From positions 310,001 to 374,000 of the forward strand of contig JAUZSN010000002.1 of the NCBI GenBank assembly GCA_030949405.1: 64,000 nucleotides of DNA, in the 5' to 3' direction. Positions 15,465-25,192 of the stretch are shown piece by piece. The notes below the pieces were generated by a model, which saw only the letters and a list, made by a program, of their open reading frames with translations, did no database searches and had not been told where the DNA came from. Position 1 is the stretch's first letter. Every line of letters starts with the position of its first letter. Position numbers and translations under genes: made by a program. The DNA is from Methylococcales bacterium (GTDB lineage: Bacteria > Pseudomonadota > Gammaproteobacteria > Methylococcales > Methylomonadaceae).

Positions 15465-17159
15465 ATGACGCGTTTTTTTCCAATCATTGGATGGCTGAAA
15501 AGTTATACTAAAACTGACTTTAACGGTGATGTTTTTGCAGGAATAATCACCGCAATTCTGCTTGTTCCTCAAGGTATTGCTTATGCGATGTTAGCGGGAT
15601 TGCCGCCTCAATTAGGCTTATATGCCAGTATTATTCCCCCGCTTGTTTATGCGTTATTAGGCACAAGTCGTACCATGTCGGTCGGACCGGTTTCAATTGC
15701 TGCCATTATGATTGCGAGTGTTTTAACTTCACCTGATATTAATGCGTTAGGTAATCCAGTGGAAAGTGCAATTATTTTAGCGGCTGAAAGTGGGCTTATA
15801 CTTTTAGCAATGGCGGTTTTACGCATGGGGGGTTTAGTTAGTTTTATTAGTCATCCTGTCTTAACGGGGTTCACCAGTGGGGCGAGTATTCTTATTATTT
15901 TTAGCCAACTTCCACAATTATTAGGGATTCCAAAACGGCATTGTGGGATTAATATAGAATGTTATCAACAGAGTCTACAATTTTTTAATGTAGCGGCAGC
16001 AAGTTTAGGGCTTTTAAGTTTAACCATTTTAATTTTATTTAATAAGCCCTTAATTAGCCTATTGAAAAAAACGGGTCTAAGCCAAGCCATTATCATCGGT
16101 ATAAGTAAAACTGCGCCGTTATTAGTTGTAGTAATTACCACTTTATTAGTTAGCTATTATAATCTTTCCAATACTGAAAATGTGGCTATTGTTGGCGCAA
16201 TTAAAGGCGGACTACCAACCTTAAGCCTTGATTTTATTAGCTCAAATAAATGGTCTTTACTTTTACCCTATTCGGGTTTTATTGCGCTTATTGCTTATAT
16301 TGAAAGTGTTGCTATTGCTAAAATAACGGCTAATATGCGTCATCAACGTATTGATCCTAATCAAGAGCTTATTGCTATTGGATTTGCAAATTTAGCCACA
16401 GCTGTTAGTGGAGGAATGTCGGTTGCAGGCGGATTTAGTCGGACGATGGTTAATTTTACCGCAGGGGCGAGAACCCAGATGGCGATGCTTATTGCGGTGG
16501 TGCTGTTAAGTTTTGCGGTTGTGTTTGCGAGTGATGGTTTTGAGTTTATTCCTAAAGCAACTTTAGCGGCTATTATTTTAATGGCGATTTTTCCGTTAAT
16601 AAAATTAGGGCATATTATTAAAACTTGGCGTTATGATCGGGGCGATGGGATGGTAGAAATCGTTACTTTATTAGGGGTGCTTATTTTAGGGATTGAAGAA
16701 GGTTTGATGTTAGGTATTGTTTTAACTATTGCTAATTATTTACGTCAAATAAGTCATCCGCATATTGCTGAAGTAGGGCTAGTTGAAGGCAGTGAACATT
16801 ATCGTAATACTCAACGCCATAAGGTAAAAACTTGGTCAAATTTAATTTTATTACGAATTGATGAGAATATTACTTTTACTAATGCCGATTATGTATCAGA
16901 TTTTATTTTAGAGCGATTAAAAAACCGTCAAGTTAAACATGTTGTTTTAATTTTTACTTCAGTAAGTTATATAGATAGTACTGCTTTAGAGGCCTTAGAA
17001 GCTACTGCTCATAGCATACAACAACAAGGGATCAATTTACACTTATCTGAGGTCAAAGGACCTGTAATGGATAAATTGAAACTTACCTTTTTTCTGGAAA
17101 GACTTAAATCAGGTCAGGTGTTTTTTCAAACAGCCGATGCGGTTAAGGCATTAACTTAA
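15465..17159 (+). CDS. SulP family anion transporter with STAS domain
   Basis: Inner-membrane anion transporter of about 564 aa. A TTG 15 bases upstream would add five residues; the ATG is preferred, but neither has a clear ribosome-binding site. The signature VPQGIAYAMLAGLPPQLGLY lies in the first membrane helices, followed by ten or more hydrophobic segments to about residue 430, including the conserved GGFSRT. A STAS domain (about 455-560) contains FTSVSYIDSTALEALE. Family substrates include sulfate, bicarbonate and other anions. The position next to a sulfide-oxidation island makes sulfate or sulfite likely, but this is inference. The terminator upstream implies a separate promoter or read-through. 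Confidence 0.87.
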   Translation: MTRFFPIIGWLKSYTKTDFNGDVFAGIITAILLVPQGIAYAMLAGLPPQLGLYASIIPPLVYALLGTSRTMSVGPVSIAAIMIASVLTSPDINALGNPVESAIILAAESGLILLAMAVLRMGGLVSFISHPVLTGFTSGASILIIFSQLPQLLGIPKRHCGINIECYQQSLQFFNVAAASLGLLSLTILILFNKPLISLLKKTGLSQAIIIGISKTAPLLVVVITTLLVSYYNLSNTENVAIVGAIKGGLPTLSLDFISSNKWSLLLPYSGFIALIAYIESVAIAKITANMRHQRIDPNQELIAIGFANLATAVSGGMSVAGGFSRTMVNFTAGARTQMAMLIAVVLLSFAVVFASDGFEFIPKATLAAIILMAIFPLIKLGHIIKTWRYDRGDGMVEIVTLLGVLILGIEEGLMLGIVLTIANYLRQISHPHIAEVGLVEGSEHYRNTQRHKVKTWSNLILLRIDENITFTNADYVSDFILERLKNRQVKHVVLIFTSVSYIDSTALEALEATAHSIQQQGINLHLSEVKGPVMDKLKLTFFLERLKSGQVFFQTADAVKALT

Positions 17160-17178
17160 AATTATAAAAATAACGGGC

Positions 17179-17217
17179 ATCCTTCATATACCCAAAAAGT
17201 AGTTGACACTTTTTCTC
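17179..17217. repeat. Partial copy of a short dispersed element
   Basis: The 39 bases starting ATCCTTCATATACCCA match the left end of the complete element at 28211-28346 at about four fifths of positions. The rest of the gap to 17372 is AT-rich with nothing I can name. Confidence 0.5.
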
Positions 17218-17392
17218 CAGCAATTCCCGCTCCCACAAAAATATCTATAAATATCAAGCAGATAAGAAAATCGTGATTGCATGAAATGTAAGTGAAATAT
17301 TATTAGATGACGCATTTATATCATATAATAGTTTAAATAGATTTTTAATTTAAAAATAAAAGGAAAAATAATATGCTGTCATTTTCTACAAC

Positions 17393-18461
17393 ACTTCGGA
17401 CAGTTTTAATGCGAGATAACCCCGAAGCTACAAAGCTCCTTGTATTGAGAAGAGCATTTTATTAAACTCAGGTCTACCCCAGAGTTTAATAAAATACGTT
17501 CAATCGATAACTCATTGAAAAATATAGTCTTCCAGCTACCGATTGAAATTGGTTTTCGTTTAGGACTTAAAAGTCGGTCATGCCATTTAATCAAATTTAG
17601 CGCAGTAAAACTTGCCTTAAAATGGCTGTGTAAAGCAGGTTCAGAACGTGCTTGGCAATCACAAAGTCCTGTAAATTGTTTAGCATCACGAAATAGAAAT
17701 TCAATCTGAAACCGTGCCTTGTAATAATTATAAAGTGTCATTGCATCTATCTCTGTATCTGTTGAAAACAACAAGGCATAACGTGTACCTTGTGACGTTG
17801 TTTTAACTAAATAAGCGATGCGAATATTACATTTCAATGAGACAGAATTAACGATTGCTGTATAAATTTTAACACCACCCTGTTTACCTGCTAATTCTAA
17901 TTTTCTCGTCTCACCCACAATCCACTTACTGTCATAACATTTATGGCGACCTTTTTCTTTTTGCTCACCTTCGTAGAGTAAACGTAAATTAGCATCACAA
18001 CGTAATTTTCCAATTTGATGGTAACCTTTAGCGATCACGCCATGGGTAAACTTTTGTTTAGAATCCCAAAACTTAGCTAAACCATAAGTCTTTTCACCAC
18101 TTTTGTTAACAAAGCTACACTCTAAAGCCGCTATTTTTTGTCCCGACGTTGAAAGAATTTCATTATTACCTACCTGATTAAATTTAAGAAAATCTAACTT
18201 TTTATTAAACCATCGACGATAGGTTTTTTCTGATAACTCATTGTAACGGCTGAGATTTGTATAGTTAGCCTTACCTCTAAAGCTTATCAAATTACTTAAT
18301 AGGCTAGATAAAATTTTTTTGTGGTTTAGAACCACTAGACATTTTTTCTAAAATCGTTTCTATTAGTTGCATGGAAATCTTCTTTTCAGGAAATTGTTGC
18401 TTTAGAAACTACATTTTCCTATGAATTGAAGATTTCCTCTACTTTTAAAACTGTCCGAAGT
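17393..18461 (-). mobile_element. IS4-family insertion sequence
   Basis: A 1069-bp element bounded by inverted repeats of about 17 bp starting ACTTCGGACAGTTTTAA (left at 17393, right ending at 18461). It carries one transposase gene. No target duplication can be seen, partly because the IS5-family element inserted three bases from its right end. Confidence 0.85.
17406..18335 (-). CDS. IS4-family transposase
   Basis: A 309-aa DDE transposase. The C-terminal block YKARFQIEFLFRDAK fits the IS4 signature Y-(2)-R-(3)-E-(6)-K exactly. A first catalytic Asp is likely in CYDSKWIVGE and a second in LFSTDTEIDA. The frame is intact and the inverted repeats are present on both sides, so the element may be active. 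It is somewhat shorter than many IS4 transposases (350-450 aa), lacking a long N-terminal DNA-binding part. Confidence 0.85.
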   Translation of the reverse strand: MVLNHKKILSSLLSNLISFRGKANYTNLSRYNELSEKTYRRWFNKKLDFLKFNQVGNNEILSTSGQKIAALECSFVNKSGEKTYGLAKFWDSKQKFTHGVIAKGYHQIGKLRCDANLRLLYEGEQKEKGRHKCYDSKWIVGETRKLELAGKQGGVKIYTAIVNSVSLKCNIRIAYLVKTTSQGTRYALLFSTDTEIDAMTLYNYYKARFQIEFLFRDAKQFTGLCDCQARSEPALHSHFKASFTALNLIKWHDRLLSPKRKPISIGSWKTIFFNELSIERILLNSGVDLSLIKCSSQYKELCSFGVISH

Positions 18462-18464
18462 ATT

Positions 18465-19583
18465 AGACTTGTTCTTTAAGAAGAAGTTAATATATCATGT
18501 TAAAATTCCATAGGATAGCCGCTAAAAAAGAAAATAAATCTTTTACACCTTCTTTTTTATTTCTAAACTTGTCAACTAGACATCTATATCTTTTCATTCC
18601 ACCGATTACATGCTCAACAATGACTCTTTCACGACTCATCTCTTTGTTTTCTTTTTTTTGTTTTTCAGTTAATGTTGGGTTTGGATTATGCTTAGATTTA
18701 TTTGGTTTTTTATGAGGAATATTTACCGAATTAGTTTTATATTCATTATTAAACCCCAAATAACCTAAATCAATAAATATATTAAAATTACTAAACCAAT
18801 TTAATTCTGGATTAAATTCTTTTTTAAACATTCCATAATCATGATTTTTACCTGGAAAACTAACCCCAATATATAAAATTAAATGACCTAAAGAAGCTAT
18901 AGTGGTATTTTTAATTGTATGCTGTTTTTTTTACCACTGTAAAATTCATTTTGTTCTTCATAGTCACTAGGGCGTTGTACAGCACGCTCTGTAGCATCTA
19001 TTATCAATGTTTGAACTCCGCCAAAAGCCTGCTGCATTTCTTCAGGGGTTGAAAAACTTGTTGCAGGTAAAACATTAAATATATCTAACGTCTTTATTAA
19101 AATTGGAAATAATTTGTATACATGAGTATGAGCGCATGATTTATTCATATTAAAAGAAAACCCTAAGTGATCGAAAGTAGAATAACACTTCATATAATTT
19201 AATATAAATAATAATTTGTCTGCGGGTGTTTTTAATGTGCTATCTAAACCACTACCGTATTTTCTTTCTTTATTTTCATGTTTTTCTTTTTGATCTTCAA
19301 TAAGGGTCTTTTCAAATAGAGATAATAGTAAAATAAAATGTTCTGTTTTTAATCCTGTTAAAGCTCTTAACTGTCTATCATCATAAATTCTTGGTAAAAT
19401 TTCTTTTATTTTCATGTTATACTTTGATTTTTATTTTTTATAGAAATTTATTATAAAGCTTATTTATTATTTTTAATAATTTAATTTAAAGTTTATTTAT
19501 TAGGCTGTATCAACTGATTGTGAATGTTATCAAGTATATATAAGCAATTGATTTTAATATATTTTATTTAGAAGAACAAGTCT
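18465..19583 (-). mobile_element. IS5-family element, copy A (intact, 1119 bp)
   Basis: Inverted repeats AGACTTGTTCTT at both ends and a 3-bp ATT duplication (18462-18464 and 19584-19586). It has the same length, 1119 bp, as copy C once the nested copy D is removed. It carries a transposase in two frames joined at an A8 run. It is the best candidate for an active source of the family in this window. Confidence 0.92.
18487..19415 (-). CDS. IS5-family transposase, two frames joined by programmed -1 frameshift
   Basis: OrfA (18897-19415, 172 aa) and orfB (ATG frame 18487-18831, 114 aa) together encode a DDE transposase. OrfA carries LIIDATERAVQRP (first Asp). OrfB carries IFIDLGYLGF (second Asp) and RVIVEHVIGGMKRYRC (Glu). 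The frames meet at GGT AAA AAA AAC near 18925-18940. A slip of -1 on A-AAA-AAC gives YSGKK followed by K/N-QHTIKN and an uninterrupted orfB with SFPGKNHDYGMFKKEF. Fusion by frameshifting is common in related IS5-family groups. The predicted fusion protein is about 309 aa. Confidence 0.85.
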
Positions 19584-20793
19584 ATTGTTTCTAAAGATTT
19601 GTCAATTCCGAATCTGCTGACTATAGTACGTTCTATTTTTTCGGCTATTCCTGAACATCAAAAAAAAAGATCAGTATCTCTTTATCAGATGTACTCATGT
19701 CTGCATTAGCCATGTTTTTATTAAAACATTCATCATTGTTACAATTTAATGAAGAGCGTAATGAAGAAATAATAAAGCAAAACTTAAAAAATCTTTTTGG
19801 AATTAATAATACGCCTTGTGACACACAAATGCGCGATAGATTAGACCCAATAAACCCATTAGAATTACGTCCCGCATTTGTATCAATCTTAAATAAACTA
19901 CAGAGAAGTGGCACATTAAAAGAATATAAATATTTAAATAAATATTATATTGTTACCGTTGATGCAACCGGACAATATTCTTCTAATAAGGTGAGCTGTC
20001 CAGAATGCTGTGTTAAAAATCATAAAAATGGAGATGTGAGTTATTATCATCAATTATTAGCGGCAGCTATTGTTCATCCCGATAAAAAAATAGTAATTCC
20101 CTTTGCTCCATAAGCTATTATAAAAGAAAATAATGTAACAAAGAATGATTGTGAATTAAATGCTTCAAAAAGACTATTAACTAATATTAAAAAAGAGCAT
20201 CCTAGATTACCTATTTTAATTATTGAGGATGCGTTACATAGTAAAGCTCCAAATATTAAGCTATTAAATTCATTGGGTTACAAATATATCATTGGCGTAA
20301 AAGAAGGGGATCATAAGTATTTATTTAATAGCGTACAAGAAAAAATAAAATCAAATGAAGATAACGAATTAGAAATTTATAATAAAGAAACAAAAATAAC
20401 TCATGGATTTAGATTTATAAATGATTTAGCTCTTAATAAAAGTAATTCAGATGTCTTGGTTAATTTTTTAGAGTATTGGGAAGTAAATGAAAATGGCGAC
20501 TCTATTTTTTATGCAACATGGGTTAGTGATATTGAATTAACAAAAGATAATGTATTTGAAATAATGAAAGCTGGGAGGTCACGCTGGAAAGTTGAAAATG
20601 AAGTTTTTAATACGCTGAAGAATAAAGGTTATAACTTTGAACATAATTATGGTCATGGAAAAATTCATTTAGCAACAGTATTTTCAATGCTAATGATGTT
20701 AGCTTTTCTAATTGATCAAGTACAAGAAGAATGTTGTGAATTATTTAAAAACGCTAGAAAAAATTTAGAACAAAAACTTATTTATGGCATAAA

Positions 20794-20922
20794 ATGACAG
20801 CTTTATTCCTGTCTTATTTTATTCCAGATTGGGAAATTTTTTATTTATCAATTATAAATAAACATAAGCCGTATATATTAGAACCTAATATTGATATAAA
20901 AGAGGGTTTTGATAGCTCATAA
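20794..20922 (+). CDS. Small ORF at the end of the old transposon
   Basis: A 42-residue frame overlaps the stop of the broken transposase by four bases (ATGA). It begins MTALFLSYFIPDWEIFY, with a hydrophobic first half, and ends in EGFDSS. It may be a transposon passenger or only a chance frame. No family is recognised. Confidence 0.3.
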   Translation: MTALFLSYFIPDWEIFYLSIINKHKPYILEPNIDIKEGFDSS

Positions 20923-21330
20923 AATAATTAAAGGTTATATAATTTCTTCTTCTTGCGTATTAATATAAAATAGTCTACCTAGTAAATTTAGTCGGTTTAT
21001 CTTGCCGAAGGGTGACTTATTCATAAAATTTTGTACTCATTTTAAAATAAAAAAATAATACTTGGGGCGGGAGTTGCTGGTTTTTCAGTTATTGTATGGC
21101 ATTCATTGTCTTGAGGTTTCCACTGAAAAGAAGACGCAGCAAGTAATTGAAGGGCTTACACCTTTGCGACAGAAAATCTTGCTTCTTTTTGGGGGAACGG
21201 TGGCAGAGATATATCAACTTTCTTATGAGTCATAGCCGCTCAATGTCAGTATTAACGCTAACCTTTTAAAATTAAAAAATAGAGCCGCCTAAAAGGCGAC
21301 CCAGTATTTTAGATTTTTAGTGCGCTTTAT
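20923..21330. other. Gene-free interval with a transposase C-terminal relic
   Basis: On the plus strand, 21065-21235 is an open frame without a start codon (GRELLVFQLLYGIHCLEVS... ending KILLLFGGTVAEIYQLSYES and a stop). It looks like the tail of a transposase of unknown family. The rest is AT-rich with no recognisable feature. Confidence 0.4.
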
Positions 21331-22248
21331 TTATTCTTTTTTAAAGGATTTAATAAAATAAAACCCTCGTACTAGTCCTTGTTTCCAAATAAAAACAACT
21401 CCTTTTTTGGAAAAATAAGCCAATTTTTTTACAAAACAACGTGTAGTTTCACAATCAAGTTTTTTTAAGTGTGATTCAACATAAACACTCCATTGAATAT
21501 AACGCTGTCCTGTTGCATCAAGAAAGACTTTATTATAAAACCACATTTCTAGTAATGAAATTAACAACATAAAACCAAAAGAAAACGCCATTCCCCCGCC
21601 TGCAAAAATAACCAGCCATGCAAATATAGGATTTAATTTGGTCAACCACCACGATAAAATATCAACGACGAGAAAAATATAGGGCATCCCAATGGCAATA
21701 CATTTATATTTAACAGTACTGGTTTCTGAAAAACTAAAAATCAATCCTACAAACATAAAAATAAAACTAATACCAAATAAATGAATATGAGATACACGCG
21801 TCAATGATGTAAAGGTCGCTCCTTCATCTTGATGTGTGCGTTCTTTTAAATTCTCAAACTCGGTAAAATCGGGAATCCCTGACGCGCCTTCGTGATGACA
21901 CATCACACATTTGTTATCAATAATTTTTTTCACCCCCGTAGAAACATAAGTTGATTCTTCAGCCCCGTCTCTAGCCCATTGAATCATCTTAAACCGTTCA
22001 CTTTCAATAGCATTATCTTTCATTGAACCATTTAATTTGGTTTCTAATACTGTTCCCGAACGGTTACCATAATAACTATAAACAATGTCATCAACCGATA
22101 AGCCAAATTTACCATCCGCCATTCCATGGGTGAATAAAATTTGAATAAGAGCAAAAAAATAGCCAAAGGCAACAGCAGTGAGATAACCTGTAAATAATAC
22201 TTTTACAGGCGCGTCAAACGCTTTTAAAGAGGGTAATTTGTGTGTCAT
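21331..22248 (-). CDS. Membrane-anchored cytochrome-c-like protein, unknown function
   Basis: A 305-aa protein with one N-terminal membrane segment (about 17-38), a presumably periplasmic loop carrying a single heme motif CVMCHHEG (Cys at about 113 and 116), and a block of hydrophobic segments (about 152-172, 180-198 and 204-235). A basic tail of about 65 residues (KLDCETTRCFVKKLAYFSKKG) follows. The heme Cys-His motif within DNKCVMCHHEGASGIPDF is well formed. I do not recognise a named family. It could be an electron carrier to a quinol or oxidase complex, but no partner genes lie nearby: both sides are IS remnants. Intact start (ATG) and length argue that it is functional. Confidence 0.72.
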   Translation of the reverse strand: MTHKLPSLKAFDAPVKVLFTGYLTAVAFGYFFALIQILFTHGMADGKFGLSVDDIVYSYYGNRSGTVLETKLNGSMKDNAIESERFKMIQWARDGAEESTYVSTGVKKIIDNKCVMCHHEGASGIPDFTEFENLKERTHQDEGATFTSLTRVSHIHLFGISFIFMFVGLIFSFSETSTVKYKCIAIGMPYIFLVVDILSWWLTKLNPIFAWLVIFAGGGMAFSFGFMLLISLLEMWFYNKVFLDATGQRYIQWSVYVESHLKKLDCETTRCFVKKLAYFSKKGVVFIWKQGLVRGFYFIKSFKKE

Positions 22249-22270
22249 TATAAAGTTAAAATATAAAAAG

Positions 22271-22497
22271 TTAAAAAGTTAGTAGTTTACGCCTACGCCT
22301 AACCATAGGTTTTAAGCTATCAAGACCCGTATGATTATATACGGTTTTAGTAAAAATATCGGGGGTTGTTTTTTGCCATTCCATTAATGCCTGTATTGGT
22401 GTTTGATGGTTTAAGGCACGTTGCGGAATTTGGTGGTTGTAAACTTTCAAATAGGCATATAAAGTAGCTTCAAGTTCAGCCGCACTGGTGAAGAGTG
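22271..22497 (-). pseudogene. IS481-family transposase, detached C-terminal part
   Basis: The frame reads FTSAAELEATLYAYLKVYN, then HQIPQRALNHQTPIQALMEW and YNHTGLDS, the typical C-terminus of IS481 transposases. Its N-terminal half is the first part of the ORF at 22516-23718. The ISAzo13-like segment lies between them. Confidence 0.8.
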
Positions 22498-22515
22498 GGT
22501 TTGTTTATTTAGGAC

Positions 22516-23718
22516 TCAGGATTTAATAAAACCCGAAGATACAAGGTCAACAGGGACGGCAACATAATTCCATTGAGGCAAGAATTCATCAAACTGAATT
22601 CGCATATTTTCTTTGAAATCATCCGCTACTTTACGCCCTATTTCAAAGGTTGTATTGAGAATGCTCGAAAATACTTTTAAGCCTGTAGTAGTTTTGGCTT
22701 TTGCCATCAAATTATTAACCAATTCAACATTTTTAAAAACAACGCCTTTGCAAGCTCTTGTAATATGCGGAAATAAGCGATGTTCTATTGGGTTATATTT
22801 CGATGTATACGGTGGATAATGGGCGATACGAATATTAATCTTTAATTTCTCTGACAATTTTTCCAAATCTTCTTTGAAAATATAATAGCGTGCATTATTA
22901 CTACCACCGCAGTCACATAGTATCAATAAATTTGTCGATCCCTCATACAATGCCTGTCCATGCTCTAACCACCATTGACGAATACATTCGCAGGCAAACT
23001 CAGAGGTATCATGACTGACTCCCAGAGTGATGTCAAACGCATGATTGCCTGTAGCTTTCTTTTCCTTGCTGGTAAAGCGATCAGTAAATTGAGTACCATT
23101 ATCCGTCAATATTTTATTAATGTGAACGGGGCAAGCTTCAGTTACCCGCCGTAGGAAATCAACGCTACTGACTTGGGTTTGGTCAGCATAAATACGAAAG
23201 TAAACCCAACGTGTGGCTCTATCAATGGCGACAAATAAATAACGATGATGGGCTTCGTCAGGCATTTTGGGTAAATATTTGATGTCGATATGAATAAAGC
23301 CAGGCGCGTAATTTTTAAACGCTTTTTTGGAGACTGTTTTCTCTTCACTTGGGTTCTGTTCGGCTCTTAAAGCCCTGATATTACCTACGCCATGACGGGT
23401 TAAGCAGCGTCCTAATCCAGAGCGAGAAACATCGAGGTTAATAAACTCGCGGGTAACAACTAACAAATCATCAATCGGTAACAGTAAAAAGCGGCGCAGC
23501 TCAACGACAATATCTTCCTGAGCCTCGTTCAAGGTGGTATTAAGTTTGTGTGGACGATGCGAACGATCTTCAACTTCATCGCGTCCACGCCATTTTAAAG
23601 CGGTTGCTTTGGTGATATTGTATTTTTTAGCTAACTTTGTCAGACCAAGTGTTGAGGCCTGAATTTCAGCTCGAATCTTGGGTGTTGTGCGTGCTTCAGA
23701 ATGTAGTTGATAAGCCAT
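22516..23718 (-). CDS. Chimeric transposase: IS481 N-terminal half joined in frame to ISAzo13 C-terminal half
   Basis: A 400-aa open frame. Residues 1 to about 230 are IS481-like: helix-turn-helix (LAKKYNITKATALKWRGRD), a DDE/rve core with HIDIKYLPKMPDE and ILTDNGTQFTDRF, stopping at TGNHAFD. From about 231 the sequence is ISAzo13/Rhodopirellula-type: VSHDTSEFACECIRQWW, ILCDCGGSNNARYY, HYPPYTSKYNPIEHRLF, TTTGLKV, and FLPQWNYVAVP. The missing IS481 tail is found downstream at 22271-22497. The arrangement is explained by insertion of, and loss from, an ISAzo13 element inside an IS481 gene. A working enzyme is unlikely because each DDE core is incomplete. Confidence 0.85.
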   Translation of the reverse strand: MAYQLHSEARTTPKIRAEIQASTLGLTKLAKKYNITKATALKWRGRDEVEDRSHRPHKLNTTLNEAQEDIVVELRRFLLLPIDDLLVVTREFINLDVSRSGLGRCLTRHGVGNIRALRAEQNPSEEKTVSKKAFKNYAPGFIHIDIKYLPKMPDEAHHRYLFVAIDRATRWVYFRIYADQTQVSSVDFLRRVTEACPVHINKILTDNGTQFTDRFTSKEKKATGNHAFDITLGVSHDTSEFACECIRQWWLEHGQALYEGSTNLLILCDCGGSNNARYYIFKEDLEKLSEKLKINIRIAHYPPYTSKYNPIEHRLFPHITRACKGVVFKNVELVNNLMAKAKTTTGLKVFSSILNTTFEIGRKVADDFKENMRIQFDEFLPQWNYVAVPVDLVSSGFIKS

Positions 23719-24223
23719 AGGATTTGGTTAATTTTTAATAGCGTTGAGAACTTCCGACATTATGCTTTTTGCTTGGAATAAAGACCCGCTTCTTGTCGGT
23801 ATATAATCACACGGTTCCTGACAGCCAATACTTCGATTTTGAAGGTCGGTGAAAAAACTTGTTTTTTCACTCCAAACCACAAAAATGTTTATGGCCTATT
23901 ATTTAACTATTTATAATTTTTTACGTAACATCAGTTATTAAAATAAATTAAGGATAAAATAGGGTAAAAACTCCGTCGCTTATAACTTTAATCTACACGC
24001 CATCACCCTTAGTCAATTTAAATTTAAACCACTCGCTTCCAAGGTTATCCATAAATCTATTCGAGTTACACTCAAAAAAAATCATTTATTTTGATAAAAA
24101 TATAGAAAAAAATGAAAACTGCATGACAAAGTTAGATAAAATACATAATCGAACCTTACTCTGCATTGATCGCTTTATTTTTCAATGTTTGACGTTTTTC
24201 TACCCTATATTAAGACAACTATC
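23719..24223. other. Gene-free interval: IS481 end, IS481 relic and hairpin
   Basis: A putative IS481 terminal sequence TGTCGGAAGTTCTCAACG (minus strand) ends at 23759. At 23787-23840 a plus-strand relic FLSVYNHTVPDSQYFDFEGR resembles the tail of a second IS481 transposase. The hairpin described separately follows. From 23880 to accA the sequence is AT-rich, and no convincing -35/-10 pair is seen. Confidence 0.5.
23849..23870. terminator. Perfect hairpin, dispersed copy
   Basis: Arms GTGAAAAAA/TTTTTTCAC with a 4-base loop. A near copy lies at 9890-9910, and the downstream CGTAACATCAGTT also recurs. It could end transcription from the IS region before accA or be part of a dispersed repeat. 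Confidence 0.5.
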
Positions 24224-25192
24224 ATGGATCTAAAATTTCTCGATTTTGAACAACCTATTGCTGAACTGGAAGCAAAAATAGACGAGTTACGTCGCGTGGA
24301 GCTTGAAAATGACATTAATATTTCAGATGCGTTAAAACAATTAAAAGATAAAAGTTTAGCCTTAACCCAGTCTATTTTTTCTAATTTGTCCGATTGGCAG
24401 ATTTCACAACTATCAAGACATCCCGGTCGTCCTTATACGCTGGATTATATTAAATACATGTTTACTGATTTTTGTGAGTTGCATGGGGATAGAACTTATG
24501 CTGATGATCCTGCGATTGTCTGTGGGTTAGCTCGGCTAGAAGGTCAACCCGTAATGGTCATAGGCCATCAAAAAGGACGCGATACCAAAGAAAAAATTTA
24601 CCGTAACTTTGGGATGCCTCGTCCTGAAGGGTACCGTAAGGCATTGCGGGTCATGAAAATGGCCGAACGATTTAATTTACCGATTATTTGTTTAATTGAC
24701 ACCCCCGGTGCCTACCCTGGAATTGGGGCGGAAGAGCGTGGGCAAAGTGAAGCGATTGCACGTAATTTATTTGAGATGTCAACACTCAAAACACCTATTA
24801 TTTGTACGGTTATTGGTGAAGGTGGGTCAGGTGGTGCTTTAGCCATTGGAGTCGGCGATCGTTTAATTATGCTTGAATACAGCACTTATTCGGTTATTTC
24901 CCCCGAAGGTTGTGCCTCTATTTTATGGAAAAGTGCTGATAAATCAAAATTAGCCGCAGAGGCGATGGGGATTACTTCGGATCGAGTCAGAGAACAAGGG
25001 TTTCTTGATGAAGTGGTTCGTGAACCTTTAGGAAGTGGCCACCGTGATTTTCAAAAAACAGCTTTAAATTTACGTGAAGCCTTAATTCGTCATTTAGATG
25101 AGCTAAAAAGTGATGATATAGAGACTCTATTAGACAAACGCTATCAACGAATTATGCGTTTTGGGGTGTTTATAGAAGAGGTTACCAAATAA
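24224..25192 (+). CDS. accA: Acetyl-CoA carboxylase carboxyltransferase subunit alpha
   Basis: Half of the carboxyltransferase that makes malonyl-CoA for fatty-acid synthesis; it works with AccD in the cytoplasm. The start at 24224 ([16 protein letters not shown]) gives 322 aa, close to the usual 319, and the longer frame to 24185 is rejected. Conserved blocks are visible: [76 protein letters not shown] and [15 protein letters not shown]. It is single, with no close neighbour on either side. Confidence 0.96.
   Translation: MDLKFLDFEQPIAELEAKIDELRRVELENDINISDALKQLKDKSLALTQSIFSNLSDWQISQLSRHPGRPYTLDYIKYMFTDFCELHGDRTYADDPAIVCGLARLEGQPVMVIGHQKGRDTKEKIYRNFGMPRPEGYRKALRVMKMAERFNLPIICLIDTPGAYPGIGAEERGQSEAIARNLFEMSTLKTPIICTVIGEGGSGGALAIGVGDRLIMLEYSTYSVISPEGCASILWKSADKSKLAAEAMGITSDRVREQGFLDEVVREPLGSGHRDFQKTALNLREALIRHLDELKSDDIETLLDKRYQRIMRFGVFIEEVTK

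Larger units (their letters stand above)
17373..20797 (+). pseudogene. Ancient transposase gene broken by two insertions and a stop codon
   Basis: Removing the IS4 element (17393-18461) and the IS5-family element (18465-19583) leaves one plus-strand frame. A candidate start is the ATG at 17373 with an AGGA site, and the frame resumes at 19584 (IVSKDLSIPNLLTIVRSIF...). It runs through SALAMFLLKHSSL, a DDE-like IVTVDATGQYSS, an in-frame TAA at 20111-20113, then LIIEDALHSKAP, YIIGVKEGDHKY and the conserved RWKVENEVFNTLKNKGYNFEHNYGHG to a stop at 20797. I take it to be an IS4-superfamily/ISNCY-type transposase, but the exact family is uncertain. The small N-terminal piece before the IS4 element is assigned only by frame and position. 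Confidence 0.7.

Noticed and set aside
17217-21080. Possible inverted repeat CCAGCAA-TCCCGC (17217-17233) versus its complement at 21064-21080 as ends of the outer transposon
   Set aside because: Matches at 15 of 17 bases, but the right copy lies inside a transposase-like relic frame and there is no target duplication; could be chance or shared coding sequence, so not listed as an element boundary.
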